Both the position numbers and the translations under genes were made by a program. A model generated the notes under the pieces. That model was not told the origin of the DNA and searched no databases. It saw only the letters and a list, made by a program, of their open reading frames with translations. From the NCBI GenBank assembly GCA_021234535.1, contig CM037841.1, positions 12,730,825 to 12,794,824 on the forward strand: a stretch of 64,000 bases of DNA. Reading direction: 5' to 3'. How positions within the stretch are numbered: the first letter of the stretch is position 1; each line of letters begins with the position of its first letter. Shown here piece after piece: positions 22,731 to 35,916 of this stretch. The stretch comes from Stichopus chloronotus (taxonomy: Eukaryota > Echinodermata > Holothuroidea > Aspidochirotida > Stichopodidae).

Positions 22731-25700
22731 GTAAGAAATTGCTTATTTTTTGGAAATTTCGGTTTACTTTCTTTTTTTTTTTTTTTTGGGTGGTGGTGGT
22801 GGTGCTTTATATATCATTATTATCGGCATACTGACTGAATTTGCAGTTTATAGCCTAGAGAATATTCTGGTTACGTAAAGGGATGCCTGGTTCAAGGGTA
22901 TCGCTCGAATAGGATTTGAAGTGAATTTGCACTTCTCGTTAGGGAGAAAGAGTGTAGTAAAATTGTAGTTTTAATTTGGGCATTTTGTGTCTGATACTGG
23001 TTTGTAACACTTTATTAAAAGTTTTTTTTCCCGACATCTAGGGAGAAAGCAGTTGAAGAAGAATCTTTGATTAGCCCAATGTGAATTCTGGAAAGCCAAA
23101 AAGTCTGATTTATGTTGGATTTACCTTGGCGAAAAAATAGATGTCTTGTTCCAAGTCGGTCCTTGTGCAATTGTCGATTATTCGTTCGATTTCTTTTTTT
23201 TACAAGAAGTGGGGGGGGGGGGGGTAGACTGTTTAGTACGATCTTTACTGACTTACTGATTTGAAATAATACCATTTTGGCCGAATTCCTTAAGGGTGGT
23301 TTAAAAATAACCTACAAACGTTCATTAAAAAGTAAGAATATGGGAAGACTGGGTTAAATGTCAGGCATTTGATATATAGTGTTATGTCCAGGGGAGGAGG
23401 CGGAGCTCTTAAATGTAAAGATGTCAGCTTTCAGTTTGTTTAAATGTACTAAAATATTTTCATTTAAATCGCAAAAGTGGAAACAAAAAGGTTTCATATT
23501 TGATGCATTGATCTGTACGTTGTCACTGTTTAGGTTATGGATAGGGTTTACAAGGGTTTTCAACTTCCTCCAAAATGTTTTGAGATTTGTCGTCGTTAAT
23601 AGTTGGGCAATTATTTTGGATACGGATAATGTTGCCGGTTCGCGTTTATATATATATATATATATTTATTTTCAAGGTGGTTATCTCATCCCTATCGGTA
23701 GTATAACAGCGAGGAGATCATGTACTCCATTGAGCTGTTTTAGTGAATTGACACTTAAATGGTTGACCACCTTACCGTGGCCTCTTAAGCATTCAACTAA
23801 AACCAAATGGCGTTAGTAGGTTCCCTTAGGATGCACTAATGACATGGATCAGGATTAGCGATTGTGGTGAGGTGGCAGGAAGTGGTGGCAGGAAGGGGTG
23901 GCAGGAAGGGGTATCCAGATGTGTGTGTGCTTGTGTGAGTGCACGGCATGTACCTAAGTATACAATCTACTCATCCAGACGGTAAGTCAGATGAACTTGA
24001 TAGGTGAATGCCCGAGTGTAGACTATGTCCGCCGACAGATGATGTCAAAGGCCAAGGGTCACCATGATTACAACAGATAATACAGTGTGTCAAAGTTGCT
24101 GTTAGTGCAAGGTGTCAAATGACTTTACCATCTTTTATTTTCCAGGAATGTCACACAGTATTTCAACCTATGCAGCCATGCGTTTAGTTGAGATATTAGA
24201 CATTACGTATGGTAATGTAATTTTCACGGGCTGGTGTATATTAGTACACTCCTCCCTGTGGTATATGGGAGGAGTTGAAATGTTTACATATTTGTACGGA
24301 ACAAACTGAATAACGTAAAACGCACTTTTCAGGGGCTGTTACAAAACGCAAACAGTGACCGATCTGTTGATTTCTTTTCCCGGGAATACTTTTGACGCAC
24401 AATTTGAGGCGCACATCAGAACATTAAATAAGTTTGAATATTCACCATGCTCTTCTACCCATAACTTCTGAATGTGGATCATGTGTATACTTTAACTCGG
24501 TTTGGGAGACAGTACAGCATGATGGGTATCCAATAATGATGGGAAACGATATTGGGAATGTTCTTCAAAGGACAAGTCCTCATAATAACATCACATAACT
24601 GATTTGATGGCAAACATCAGGATATTTACAATGTACACAAAGGTTATAATGAAAATACTAATTGTGTCGGAAGGTCAACTTCCATTGTCAGGTTATTAAA
24701 AAGACTAAATAAGACGAGGTGAACGACTACCAATTGGTGAGTTGTGGGAAAAAATATTCAGGAGAAGTAACACTTAATTGAACAGAGAAAATAATGGGGA
24801 TACCGGTTGTTTGTTCAGATTAGGCAGATTCCAGTTAATATGAAGGCTTTACTTGAGTTTAAACTGCGAAAAAAGGATATTGATGAGAAAAATTATATTG
24901 ATGAGGATTTCAACTACTCCGTGGATTGCCTACTAACTGCTTTGATGGAGGGATCACAAGAGACCACTTACAGTCTTTGAATGAGGCGTCCGAGTTTTCA
25001 GTATTTGTCATAAGTTTACCCCTTTTTTAAGGAGGTGACTTTTAGAGCACTGAAGAAAAATTTTGCCGGGCTCACAATAAACTTCAAACAATAAAATTCA
25101 AATTAGGTATTGTGGTAAGGAAAATTAAACTTGGTTTGGTAAGATAGGCAGTCTGTTTTACGTAATAATAATTCAATTCTTTATTTTCGTGAGTTTTAGT
25201 ATCATGCTTCTAGACTAAATAGAAGAGAAAATTGTCACTGAGTAGCCAACCTTATTAACCAGTATTTTCCCTTTCAATTGACAGTATAAATGAAGAATGA
25301 AGGACGTTAAAGTTATAGTTGTTAGCTTTCCAATAGTATGGTGTGTTGCACAGGTCGCGTACTTCAACCACTGTCCCCTTAACTACTGGTAGGAATTGCA
25401 ATAACTACGACTTAGGACATAGCTGGCGATTGACTTGACTAGTAATGTCACTTCCAAGTTATCATATACTGACCATAAAGCGTTCACTTCAGTTGCAAGA
25501 GGTCAAAGTTTTCATCCTATTATTTACCTTTTGCTTTCCTAATTATGTCCTTCTATGAAGTCCCAAATCAGGGCACAAAACGTCATTGCAAGCAAGTGGT
25601 TACACAAAATATTTTAAAACGTGAATATCACAACTTTACACGTTTTTAAAAACGTTTTCTGAAGTAACATGATCAAGACAACTAAACCCCACCCCCTTAA

Positions 25701-27426
25701 ACAAAGACTTAAGTCTCCGAGGCTTCTGTTTTTATTGAGACCAAATTCATCTATCTTTAAAATCAAACATTTGGTTACAGAGTAAACGATGTCTCAATGA
25801 ATATTCATCAGTTTTTTTTCTTTAAAAAGTTTTTCTTTGTACTTAGAGTTCAATGAAGCCTTTTAAGAAAGGGGGGGGGGGGAGGGGTTATTAGCCACGC
25901 ACAAACAATATGTGACTATTGTCCTCGTTTCATGGTGAACTGATTGTTAAAGGATGGCAGAATGAATAGACGCTGGCGAACAATAGCAGCACACAGTAAT
26001 GGTGGCCGAACAACTTGGAACACAAACAGACAGAAAACATCAAATTCTGTTCTATAAATTTGATAATTTTGAGTAATAATTCTAGGTGTTGAATGAAGTA
26101 AAAGAGAAGAGGCTACAATAGGCTTTATGAAAAGTCCCCGTTGCTCAAAGGTTCAACGACCATGGTGCACAGTCACTATAGGAAAGACGTATACTTGTTA
26201 GCTTTTCGATAAGTATGGTGTGTTCTACAGGTCGCGTACTTGAACCGACCAACCCCTTAGTTGTTGCAAAAGTCTTAACATATTTCAACACACCTATCTC
26301 TAAAGGAAGTGATTGCAAATACATATTGAAGTTTTCACCAGTGGTAGGAATTGCAATCACCGCAACTCACGATATAGCTGAATTGAGTTGACTATTTATG
26401 TCACTTCCAAGTTACCATACACTGACCATGAAGTCTTCCCTTCAGTTGCAAAAGGTCAATTTTTTGTCCCATTATTTACCCTTTGTTTTTCCAATTATGT
26501 CCTTCTATAAATACCCAAATCAGAGCACAAGACGTTATTGCAGGCAAGTGGTAACACAAAATATTGTAAAACGTGAATATTGATTGTTTCTGCACTGATC
26601 ATACCCACGTCAACTTAAAGATGCATCGGATGTGTTTTCCCGAGATGAGGAGACCTTTTACGAAAAATACAGTTCCTATCAATGCTTAGCATACACTGTC
26701 TTTACTGTAGAAGTATGGTTGCTAAACTCTGGGACGCGTCTATTTAAGTGGAACGCCTGAAAATTAGGTTGGGACGCCTAGGTTTTTTATAGAAAAAAAT
26801 TAAATAACGTAAATAAAATAAAAAATGAACAAATGTTCAGTTCTGCTGAGACACAATCAAAATTTGAGACTCGTACACACCTGTGTTTTACGAAAAAGAA
26901 ACTGAACACTTGAGGAACGTTATTTGTCGGAATTAGCGTAAATAGTACAGGTTGGAAGCTTCAAATTTCTGGCATTTTTGTGGGACGCCGGCGAAAGAGC
27001 GTTTGGAGACCACTGCTGTGGAACATTTAATACAGTGTAAATGTAATGTATTACTGTCACACTGAATAATGTATGCTGCCACAAGTGTCGGTTCTCTAAT
27101 ATCTGAGATGAACCAGTAGGCATATAAGTCATGTTTGCTTTCAGCATTAGTCATCTTTTTTAATATTTCTGAAATAAACATACAGTTGATAAACAACATT
27201 AGCGAAGCAAAAACCTGGTGCTTACGACAGAGTTACATGTAAATTTATAGCCTTTAATTCATCCGCACAACTAATAAACATGTGAGATGCTATATTCCTC
27301 AATTGGCAGCTTAATTGATGATAATTGACAAGTTGATTATCATGAAAGAAACATTATGTAGATGGAAGCTTGCTGGTGATATTATACGTGTTCCTTCACG
27401 TATTTGAATAATATCATCCTTTACAG
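22731..27426. other. Intron-like DNA with a diverged duplication
   Basis: Contains (TA)n at 23646-23667, a GGTGGCAGGAAG triplication at 23872-23912, poly-G runs at 23211-23224 and 25870-25883, and the duplicated pair listed separately. A possible hAT-like remnant lies at 26706-27020. No coding exon is supported apart from the speculative one at 24147. Confidence 0.35.
25319..26582 (+). repeat. Diverged direct duplication (25319-25634 / 26190-26582)
   Basis: The copies share TATGGTGTGTT, CAGGTCGCGTACTT, GGTAGGAATTGCAAT, ATGTCACTTCCAAGTTA, AATTATGTCCTTCTAT and AACGTGAATAT in the same order. The right copy has about 70 extra bases at 26265-26338. The sequence between the copies (25635-26189) is single-copy within the window. 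Origin unknown. Confidence 0.8.
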
Positions 27427-27543
27427 GGGTTTAAAACCTAGCAGAAGTACAGTAGAAACTCCAGTGGAAACTAAAGACGATACACAGAAGCGGACTTTTC
27501 CAAAAAAGAAGAAAGTGCCTCAAGTTAGAAAGCAATGTGTGTT
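27427..27543 (+). CDS. Candidate exon with basic NLS-like segment
   Basis: A good acceptor (CATCCTTTACAG) and strong donor (TGTT|GTGAGT at 27544) bound 117 bp that are open only in the frame starting after one base. The peptide is rich in Lys, Thr and Pro with FPKKKKVPQVRK, which resembles a nuclear localisation signal. It ends in phase 2 and fits the candidate terminal exon at 28275. It may belong with the 10.4-12 kb exons or be a separate gene. Confidence 0.4.
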
Positions 27544-28274
27544 GTGAGTTGTAATTAACCCCTTATTTTTTCTTTCTTTTATTTTCCTTCCTAATTTGGT
27601 TATGGAAGATTAAAAATGGCTATTTAGTCCTATAATGTCTTTGGCACCAATATACTAGAGTACAAGAGCACAATGTCTATTACTTTTACTTGGCAATAAA
27701 TGTCCAAGTTAAAAACAAAGCAAAATAGTTAATAGTTATCGATTAGTTTTCCATCTATCCGTCGTCAATCAGTGATCCAATTATTCAGCTTAAGTAGTCC
27801 CATGATATTGTTCATGGTCATTGTTTCCAGTAAGTCAATCCGGTTTGCACAGACGTTGCCTCAAAACGTAAAGGTGCAACAGCGTAAGATTTGGAGTTAA
27901 AAACTTTTGGTCAAGAGCTAATTGGTTTATCAACACTAATTTCTGTAAAAAAAAAAAAACAAACAACTGTGTAGTAACGTTTTCCCAACATAAATAACGT
28001 GTGACAGATGTGGTACATACAATTACTCATTTCGGTGTGTTTTATGATAATGCATATTTCTTGAGCATTAATATGCAGTATCGGCCATGTGCACTCTTGT
28101 TCTCTTGCCAAAGTTGACTGCATTTGGCGAAAATGCATGATGAGTGGTGTGTCTTATGTATAACAAGATTTTATAGTGACGAAAATTCCTTTTTTTTTCA
28201 CGAAGACTTATGTAAAGTGAAAACAGACATTGTTCTGAAGCTTCTGCTGCCAAATATTGTCTGTATTTTTACAG

Positions 28275-28299
28275 AAGATACTTGAGATCACAGAAATGA
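28275..28299 (+). CDS. Candidate terminal exon
   Basis: The acceptor TATTTTTACAG at 28274 joins in phase to the previous exon, adds RYLRSQK and stops at TGA 28297-28299. AATAAA at 28383-28388 would be a suitably placed polyadenylation signal. The exon is very short, so the evidence is only phase, splice sites and the signal. Confidence 0.35.
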
Positions 28300-28382
28300 A
28301 AGTGGTGACTATCACACCTGATTCGTTTAACTTTGGCCTTGCTTTCTATTTTGAAAACTGGTTTATCAGTTTTAAAAGTTTA

Positions 28383-28388
28383 AATAAA
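28383..28388 (+). terminator. Possible polyadenylation signal
   Basis: AATAAA 84 bp after the candidate stop codon at 28299. A lone hexamer is weak evidence. Confidence 0.25.
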
Positions 28389-28399
28389 ATCGTCAGATC

Positions 28400-29811
28400 G
28401 ATGTCCGTAAGTATGTTAGCCATGCAGGTACTTTCTTTGACGTAAATCTGGATGTAACATGATACACAATATATGTGCATGTACAGCAAGGAACATCAGG
28501 TAAACAATACACACGTACACATATTGCATGAACCCTATCTTGATAGTCGCGGTGTATCCAAGATGCGTTTCTATGAAGCGATTCTAAGTCATCTATTAAA
28601 AACATATTATTAAAATGTTTAGATTAATATATAAATGTTATCAAGATATTAAAAGCCGTAAGAATACGTTGAATGGACTGTGTGATATAAATCAAAGCAT
28701 TTAAACAAAACCTATGTACTTACAAAATCAGAGGGTCTTACAAACTAGTAGCGCTAGCAAAAGGCAAAAATCTTGGCCGTGACTGACAAATTTGTTAAGG
28801 AAAACCCGAAGGAGTTAAATCATATGCAGGCTATGGGTCTCTTAAATTAAGGCTATACTGTATACTCGAGGCAGGCTGATACCCATTGAATTCCTCTACA
28901 TTTCACTATAGACAAACAGAGGAAGTTACCTTGTAATAAAAAATGGAATGAAGGCGACTCTAAAAAGCAGTCACTTCAGCATGACCATGTATCTAAAGAG
29001 ACTTTGCAGTGGGCGTTACTTGACTCTTGCGGCTCACTTAAAAGTTGCAAACCGAGAATTATGGGTATTTAAAATACCCATGGATTTGTAGTAGAAAGTC
29101 GATAGACTCAATTTTGAAGCAATTTAAAGTTTCATTGAACTTAGTTGACTCTCTTTCCCTTGTCAGTTTGATTATATTAGAGGAAAATAACAGATAAACT
29201 CCATTTTGAGAGTCAATGATTATGACTTTGAGTGTTTAAGAGTGTGTCTTTATCAGCTAGGATATCCTCAGCACCAAACATTCAAACATTTTAACCATCC
29301 TCTGACTTACCAATATATAAATGTCTTCTGAATTTAATTGCCATATATCTCGTACAGGGCATTGCATGATTTGAAAGGCAGTTTAGACATTCCGGTGTTA
29401 TTATGGAATCTGAGTAATCTGTATTATGAGTATCTGCCACTTCTTGAAGGATAAATATGCTTGCTTGTAAATTAGTTATTAGGTGTATTGTATTTTGCAG
29501 GTCTTGATGACTCGACTCGTACTCGAATTTCTTGGACTCGGTCTTGACTCGGACTCGGATTCAAATGATTCGGTATCGGTCTTGGAATCGAACCCATATG
29601 ATTGGATCTTGGACTCCGACAGTGCGGTCTCGACTACAATGCTGCTTATTTCTAAGGATTTCTTCAACATTGCCATTAAAGATTTCTACCTTTAGATCTT
29701 CCATATTTTTTTATTGCATTGGTGGGAGGCTGGGGTGGGGACTTTCTAGGTTTGTACAGTAAAATGTTTCGTTATTAAGTTTAACTTATGTATTGTATTC
29801 ATACGTTTTCT
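28400..29811. other. No gene; CTCGG-rich simple repeat
   Basis: Positions 29507-29640 contain repeated GACTCG/CTCGG words (GACTCGACTCGTACTCG, TCTTGACTCGGACTCGG). These yield overlapping Ser/Asp-rich open frames on both strands that I do not regard as genes. The remainder is AT-rich and featureless. Confidence 0.4.
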
Positions 29812-31390
29812 TTCATTCATTCATTCATTTCGTCCGTACAAATAAAAAGTGAAATACAAAAACGGACAGGACACTAGAATAACAATTATTTAACAAGTAC
29901 GCCCAGGAAGGAAACTTTACAGCAAAGATTATACGAAGAAAAGAAAATAAGAGGAAAAACAAGAATAAAGAAACAACAAAAGCAACAGAGAAAGTAACAA
30001 AGAAGGGGATACTTAATCAGTGTACTGATCGATTAGGTAATTTTTTACCTTAGCTTAAAGGTGGCATACGTTCTAACATTTTTAATTTCATTGGGGAGAG
30101 AATTCCAATAGTTATTTAACAATAATTTACCGTGTCTAGTGTGGTGCCTGCTGAACTTAAAAAGGGCACTAGTTCTAGCACTAGGACGAGAACTGGTAGA
30201 AAACCTACAGTAGGGTTAACAACTTTACTAAATACAAAATGAAGACCATTATTAACATACTTATAGATAAAAGAACGCATTTTGGAAAATAATATGAATA
30301 TCGCTGATCGTAAGGATGCCAAGGTCTCTATGCAGGGTGTTTGTGGGGTAGCGCCGGTCTTTGAAAGAAAAAGCTTTTAAAATCCTATTCTGAAGACCTT
30401 GCAGGGGTTTGAGCAAAGAGGGTTTAGTCATGCCGTATATCTCCATATCATAAGACAATTTAGAGAAAACAAGTGAGTAATATAACTGGGTTGCTACAGC
30501 AGGAGTAAGTGATGGCCTAAGGAGATAAAAGATTCCATTAAATTTTGCAAGGCTATTACAGAGATCGTCAATATGTTGCTTGAGGCATAGCTGATCATCG
30601 ATCAATAGACCCAGGTATTTAACACAGTTCGTTTTAAGGATATTAACATCTTTCATGACAAAGTGGTCTGGACAAGTATGGGGAATATGGGAATTAGTGT
30701 GGAAAACAGAAAAAAAAAATTGGTTTTCCCAAGATGTAAGGTAAGTCTGTTTTCATCAAACCAAGTCTTAAGTTGTTTGAGTACGAAATTAGCTTTCTGA
30801 ACAAGGGTAATACAATTACTGTCATGGACAAATACATTCGTGTCATCAGCAAAGAGTCTTAGAGACTCATAAGGTACAACGTTTTTAATATCATTAACGT
30901 ATAGATGAGAAAAAGAAGTGGTCCCAGCACAGACCCCTGAGGCACGCCTATACATTAACGAAGGAACAGGTAGAATAAGTACCATTAACATATAAGAATT
31001 GTTTTCTACTACTCAGATAATTATGCATGATATCAAAGGCTTTACCTCGAATGCCATAATTTTTTAACTTATCAAGGAGTATGGTGTGGTCGACCGTATC
31101 AAAAGCCTTCTTAAGGTCAAGTTAAAGGCCCAGCGCATTATCACCATTATCAAGGTAAGGACGAATAGGCCTACAATTGACTGTCTCCAAGAGAGCGTGA
31201 CTTGTATCATGGTGTTTCCTGAAACCGAGCTGAACGTCAAAGCGTATATCATTGTTATTTAAGAAGGACCTAAATCTTTTTTCAATAGACCTCTCTAGCA
31301 ACTGGTTGATACATGGGAGCAAACTACTTGACATGACGGTCAAACTTTTCTATATAATATATTTCTGAAATTAGATAGGGACCTACTCAA
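29812..31390 (-). mobile_element. 5'-truncated LINE (CR1/L2-like), minus strand
   Basis: Reading leftwards on minus, pieces of a non-LTR reverse transcriptase appear in order. These are QLGFRKHHDTSHALLE (near 31200-31245), LDLKKAFDTVDH (31086-31121, another frame), LFADDTNVF (about 30840-30865, the catalytic FADD intact), a thumb segment with YLGLLIDDQL (about 30600), and the C-terminal helix-rich part to about 30270. Several frameshifts and stops separate them. The 3' end at 29812-29830 is a TGAA-type microsatellite on the coding strand (ATTC repeats on plus), as in L2/CR1-group elements. No endonuclease domain remains. Confidence 0.85.
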
Positions 31391-31504
31391 ATCCTTTCTA
31401 TTTTAATGCAAATTATTACCATGCTAATCCATTGTTTAGATTCCCCTGCCATTGTCTCAGTGACCGATCTTCAGTGTATGTATTCATCCAAACCTAATAT
31501 ATTG

Positions 31505-32519
31505 TGTAACCTAATATATTGTGTAATAAGGAGTATGGATTTCGTCCACAGCATTCTATTGAACTTCCGCCTGCAGATGCTAATGACAAATTGAATTTTA
31601 ATCGGTCAAACTGGAAGACACGTATTGGTATGTTTCTCTACCTATCCAAAGCGGATGGAAAACTGGATGGAGAGCTACATTTCAGATCGTTGCCACTACA
31701 CATCTTTTAATTCGAAGCATTCCAGTGCAAAACAAATTCTATGTGACTTCAATTTTGGAACCTCTACTGTTTATCATGTACGTCAATGACATCTGCCATG
31801 TGTCCAAAATAGCACACATTACCCTGTTTGCTGACAATACAAATATTTTCTTCAGTTCCAATTCTCCTAACACATCCTTTCACCGTGATGTGTGCATTTA
31901 TCTTGACAAATTGTATCTATGGTTTGCGTTTTCAAGAAATAAGCCGTCAATCAATATTAAAAACAAAACAATTATCGTGTGTCCAATAGCTCCAGAACAT
32001 TCAATTGGAGTTATGACACTACTATGGGTGGAAATATTCTCAAACAAGCATATAGTGCGAAGTTTTTGTGGGTGCGTATTAACAATAAACTTTCTTGGTG
32101 TGATCACATCTTAGAAATCAGGAACAAAGTTTGTAGAAATGTGGGAATTTTGTCAAAGCCGAAACATTTTGTTCCAAAGTACATTATTAAGATGTATCAA
32201 TCCCTTGTTTTATCACATTTCGGACACCACAGAGTCTAAATTTAATCAACTTACTTTATTTCAGAAAGAAAAAAAGCTATCCGACGTATTTCAAACGTAG
32301 GACCACGTATAGTTACCTAATAATGACGATATGCATTACTGCACTAGACACTCGATGAACGTACATCAATACATCGTGAATTCTACAATTGGTAGGTCTT
32401 TGTTGAGTATTCAAAATAGAACAATTAAAATATGGAACTATATTTCTGGTATTCGCTCTATTTCTGATATTATAAAAGCAACATTTATCCGTTCATTGAT
32501 TCAGGAGAAGATTAACTAA
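31505..32519 (+). mobile_element. LINE fragment, plus strand
   Basis: Degenerate reverse-transcriptase pieces are readable across frames: EYGFRPQHS (about 31523), EPLLFIMYVNDI (about 31760) followed by LFADNTNIF, where the second catalytic Asp is replaced by Asn. Next comes a thumb region with NNKLSWCDHI (about 32085), and a C-terminal tail with HYCTRHS and IKIWNYI ending at TAA 32517-32519. It lies head to head with the minus-strand LINE; sequence differences suggest two separate families or ages. Confidence 0.8.
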
Positions 32520-35500
32520 AGATATTATTCAAAAATAGGCCTATTAATTAATTTGGCACTGTATCATACTATATTTTCAGATACAATGCAATCTTTTCCC
32601 TGAGAGTTGTACCAGGACACTGACATTGTCATTTTGTCAGTAAGAAAGTTTTCTTTTCCGTTTTCTTTTTCAGGGAGTGCTTCACATTGTTAAGCCTCTT
32701 AAGTGTGTGTGTGTGGTTTCTTTTTTTTTTGGGGGGGGGGGGGACTTTCTTTCACATTTGTAAATGTTCTCCGTGATAAAATAAATTAGGCCGGGGGTCC
32801 AGGGGATTCGGACGAACCCCCGACCCTTACAAGGTCTGAAGTTCCTCTCAGCACATGATAGTAGGCCTACGTTTGCAACAATATATGAGTTTTAATTTGT
32901 AACTGTCGGTTAAAATGTTCCACTTGTGGGAAAATCGAACAACCATACTGAAAAAGCTGCGTGCGGGCTTGCAAATAAATTTCAATTCAGTATTGTCAAA
33001 GTAAAGCCAATATTTGGATAAAATTGGCAAGGTATACGAGGCAACAAAATGAATCTGAGAGTAAAATTGGCATAAATTTTCTTTGAATCCCCCCCCCCCC
33101 CACTAGCAGTGTTGCCATTCCGCCTTTAGATTGTGTATCGTTTGTAGCACATACCTCTCCCCGTTTACCTATCTAATCAGCTACCACCAATTATAATTAA
33201 CTGAAAGGTGATGCAACTTGGCATTGACTTTGTTTTGCGAAGATCGGGTGCACATGCTGGAAATACTTTGTCAAAAGCTGGGAGTTTTCAAAGAAAGAGG
33301 ATGTAGTTTTGTCAGGGTAGCTGTATGCCTGCAAGTAGTGAATTGTGATTTAATATGACGTTGATTTACACATGAAAACAGAAATGTGTAAACAACTTTT
33401 CAATTTTATTATACTCTTTTTGCATGAACACATTTTTTATTTTGCTTCGCCTTAACATTGTGTGAATAAAAGAAAATCTGTTTCTTGTGTCGAGCCACTT
33501 TTTCAGTTTCAATTGCACATGCGCAAAATGGGACATACCAATAGGAAGATGTTTTGACCCAACAGCGGATGTTGTCATCATAGAAATTTTTCGGTTTCAA
33601 CTTACTCCTTGATTTCACTCTCGACAGATATATTTCTATGCTATTATTTGATCTTGTTTGAATGTTCTGTTTATAGTTTTAACCCCATACACAGGTTTGT
33701 GTGACCGGACTCAACTGTTTTGACTTGGTTTTGTAAAGTCAGAGCGCACTTTCAGAGTCACTATTAAAGACACACGATTCGCTACGTGGCTGACGCGTCA
33801 TACGGGAGTCAATATTTTTTGGAGGAAGGAGGGGTAAGGATGATTCTTACTAGAGCTTAGAAGGCTTTGTCCAACTTTTGAGGATCAGCTTTCATTTCTG
33901 GCTTCAGTGGTGTCAGTCACGATGGCTGGTGGGGTGGGGAGGGACAGAGTGATACGGAAATATAGTATCCTTCTGTTACAGTTGGGCACCCATTTTGGAT
34001 TTATGGGGGTGAGGATTGTGGATGACCAGAACATTTTAGATAAAAAAATATATATCCTAGATCGCCCTTCCAAGGCTCCCGAAGGGTATTCATGGTTCGT
34101 CAAAAGGATATACAGGTAATTTATTTTCTTAGCTGTCTCATTTACTCAATTGGATCCACTTTTACCCTGCCCCACCCCCTGCATCATATGCTTATGTTGA
34201 CACATATAAACGCAATTAAGCAACAAGACTCTAAACGATCCCCCCTTTGGGGGGAAAAAAACTCGTATTGCTTTATCAAATTTTTGGAGGCCAAGGATGT
34301 ACCCAAACGTGGAGTGTTTGATCACTTCGAGCTAGCTTTGGTTTGACCTATCATGTCCAGTAAAATACCTAATTTGCAATGTAATACAATATGTTTAATG
34401 CTATTTTTTATTGCAATTGGCCTATTCTCACAATTTATCTTAGTATGACCTTATTTTGCTATTCAAATTTGGGGATGATCAGGGGGAAGGTAATTTGTCT
34501 AAAGCCCTCAAGTTAAACTAATAATTAAATGAAAATGGCCGGTTACATTTAAATTTGTAGAGATCTGGGCAAAAGTTATACAAATGCAGGTTAACATGAG
34601 AAAGCCCACTAGAAAATAGCACCCCTGGCCGATCCAGATCGTGAGCTTCTTTTCATGAAGCTTCCCTGGAAAATACCATTCATGCGTTGAGTTTGGATTC
34701 ATCATTATATCTTGATGGGTGCAAACATATTATAGGGAAAAGGCAACTGGGAAAACACTATGCCATATCGGTCACACAAACTTTGCCATTACTTTGTCGA
34801 GTAATATGAAAATACATAAGTCAACATGTAGCTGGCTACTGCGTCAAAACAACTTCTTGAAGATGGCCATGACGTATCAATACTATATGAGAAGTAGCAT
34901 CCTTTAATGATTTCAAATTAATATATGAAATTCAGCTATCACGTCACGAAAAAGTCGAAAGAGCTAGTGCAGCCACTTCCGGTGGATATCAGCTTGGACT
35001 TCAATTTTTATTTTTATCCATTTTAACACTATAAAATTGGGACAATCACTTGGGGGTCGATAATGAATTTTTGTCAAAATAATTTCAGAGCTTAAACAGG
35101 ATGGGTATGCTACAGAACAGTGGATCACAAACTGGGTATTAGAGCTGTTGTGGCCCACAAAATCTTTTTAGCCCAAAAATGTGGTAGCAATCATTCGACA
35201 AAGACCAACATTCTCCAACTCGTTTCTCGACACTGGTGGTGCATCTCGTCAACTTCCTACAGTGCACGACTGACTTATGCTTTTGATCCACGTTTGAAGA
35301 TTCAGTAGCAGACTCACCCATCAGAAGAATCCATCTTGGTGGGTTCAAACGTCACTGGGGGGGGGGGGGGGAAACATTTTTATCAGGATATCACAAGTTC
35401 TAAATCTTGGGCAAAGTCTATACGTGGTGTATGGATGCATGATGGTACTGACGTTTTAGAGATGTTCAAGACTTTGGGGTCCAAAATCCATATCGGCCCT

Positions 35501-35774
35501 TTTATGAAAACTTGCAAAATACTTCTCCTGCAGATTGTATGGTATTCAGTTGAAATGTGTCACACTTTTATTTCTGAACAATTTCAGATACTTAAAAAGT
35601 ACGGCTTGCCATAGAGGAGGGTGGATGCTCCACGAATGATATCCGTAATGTAATGCAGTGTGTACCACTGAGGTAAATATATATAACTACCTCAATGTTG
35701 TTGTGTGTACAATAATTACAACTGAATCTGACATTGTCGATAGACGAAGCGCATCGCATCTACATACTGGGAGA
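32520..35774. other. Intergenic DNA upstream of FNTA
   Basis: Contains a poly-T/poly-G junction at 32720-32742 and a poly-C run at 33089-33101. None of the open frames between 33366 and 35614 is recognisable. Positions 35110-35360 begin and end with CAGTGG/CACTG hAT-like words but lack a target duplication. No clear TATA or CpG island precedes FNTA exon 1. Confidence 0.4.
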
Positions 35775-35916
35775 ATGGCTGCTGACGACGACGTGGAATC
35801 ATCATCTGAGGAATTGTGCTTGTTTTTCAAGGATCGAGAAGAATGGAAAGATGTCCAACCCTTACCACAAGATGATGGGCCGCATGCTGTCGTCAGGATA
35901 GCGTATTCCGATAGAT
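35775..35916 (+). CDS. FNTA: FNTA exon 1
   Basis: Encodes residues 1-47 plus one base. The segment after the acidic start, [22 protein letters not shown], is the conserved lead-in to the first repeat. Donor AGAT|GTAAGT. Confidence 0.92.

Noticed and set aside
26706..27020. Possible hAT-type MITE (right end GTTTGGAGACCACTG, GGGACGC near both ends)
   Set aside because: The left end matches poorly and no 8-bp target duplication was found; plausible but unsupported.
29479..29762. Ser/Asp-rich open frames on both strands
   Set aside because: Produced by the CTCGG/GACTCG simple repeat; no splice or start support.
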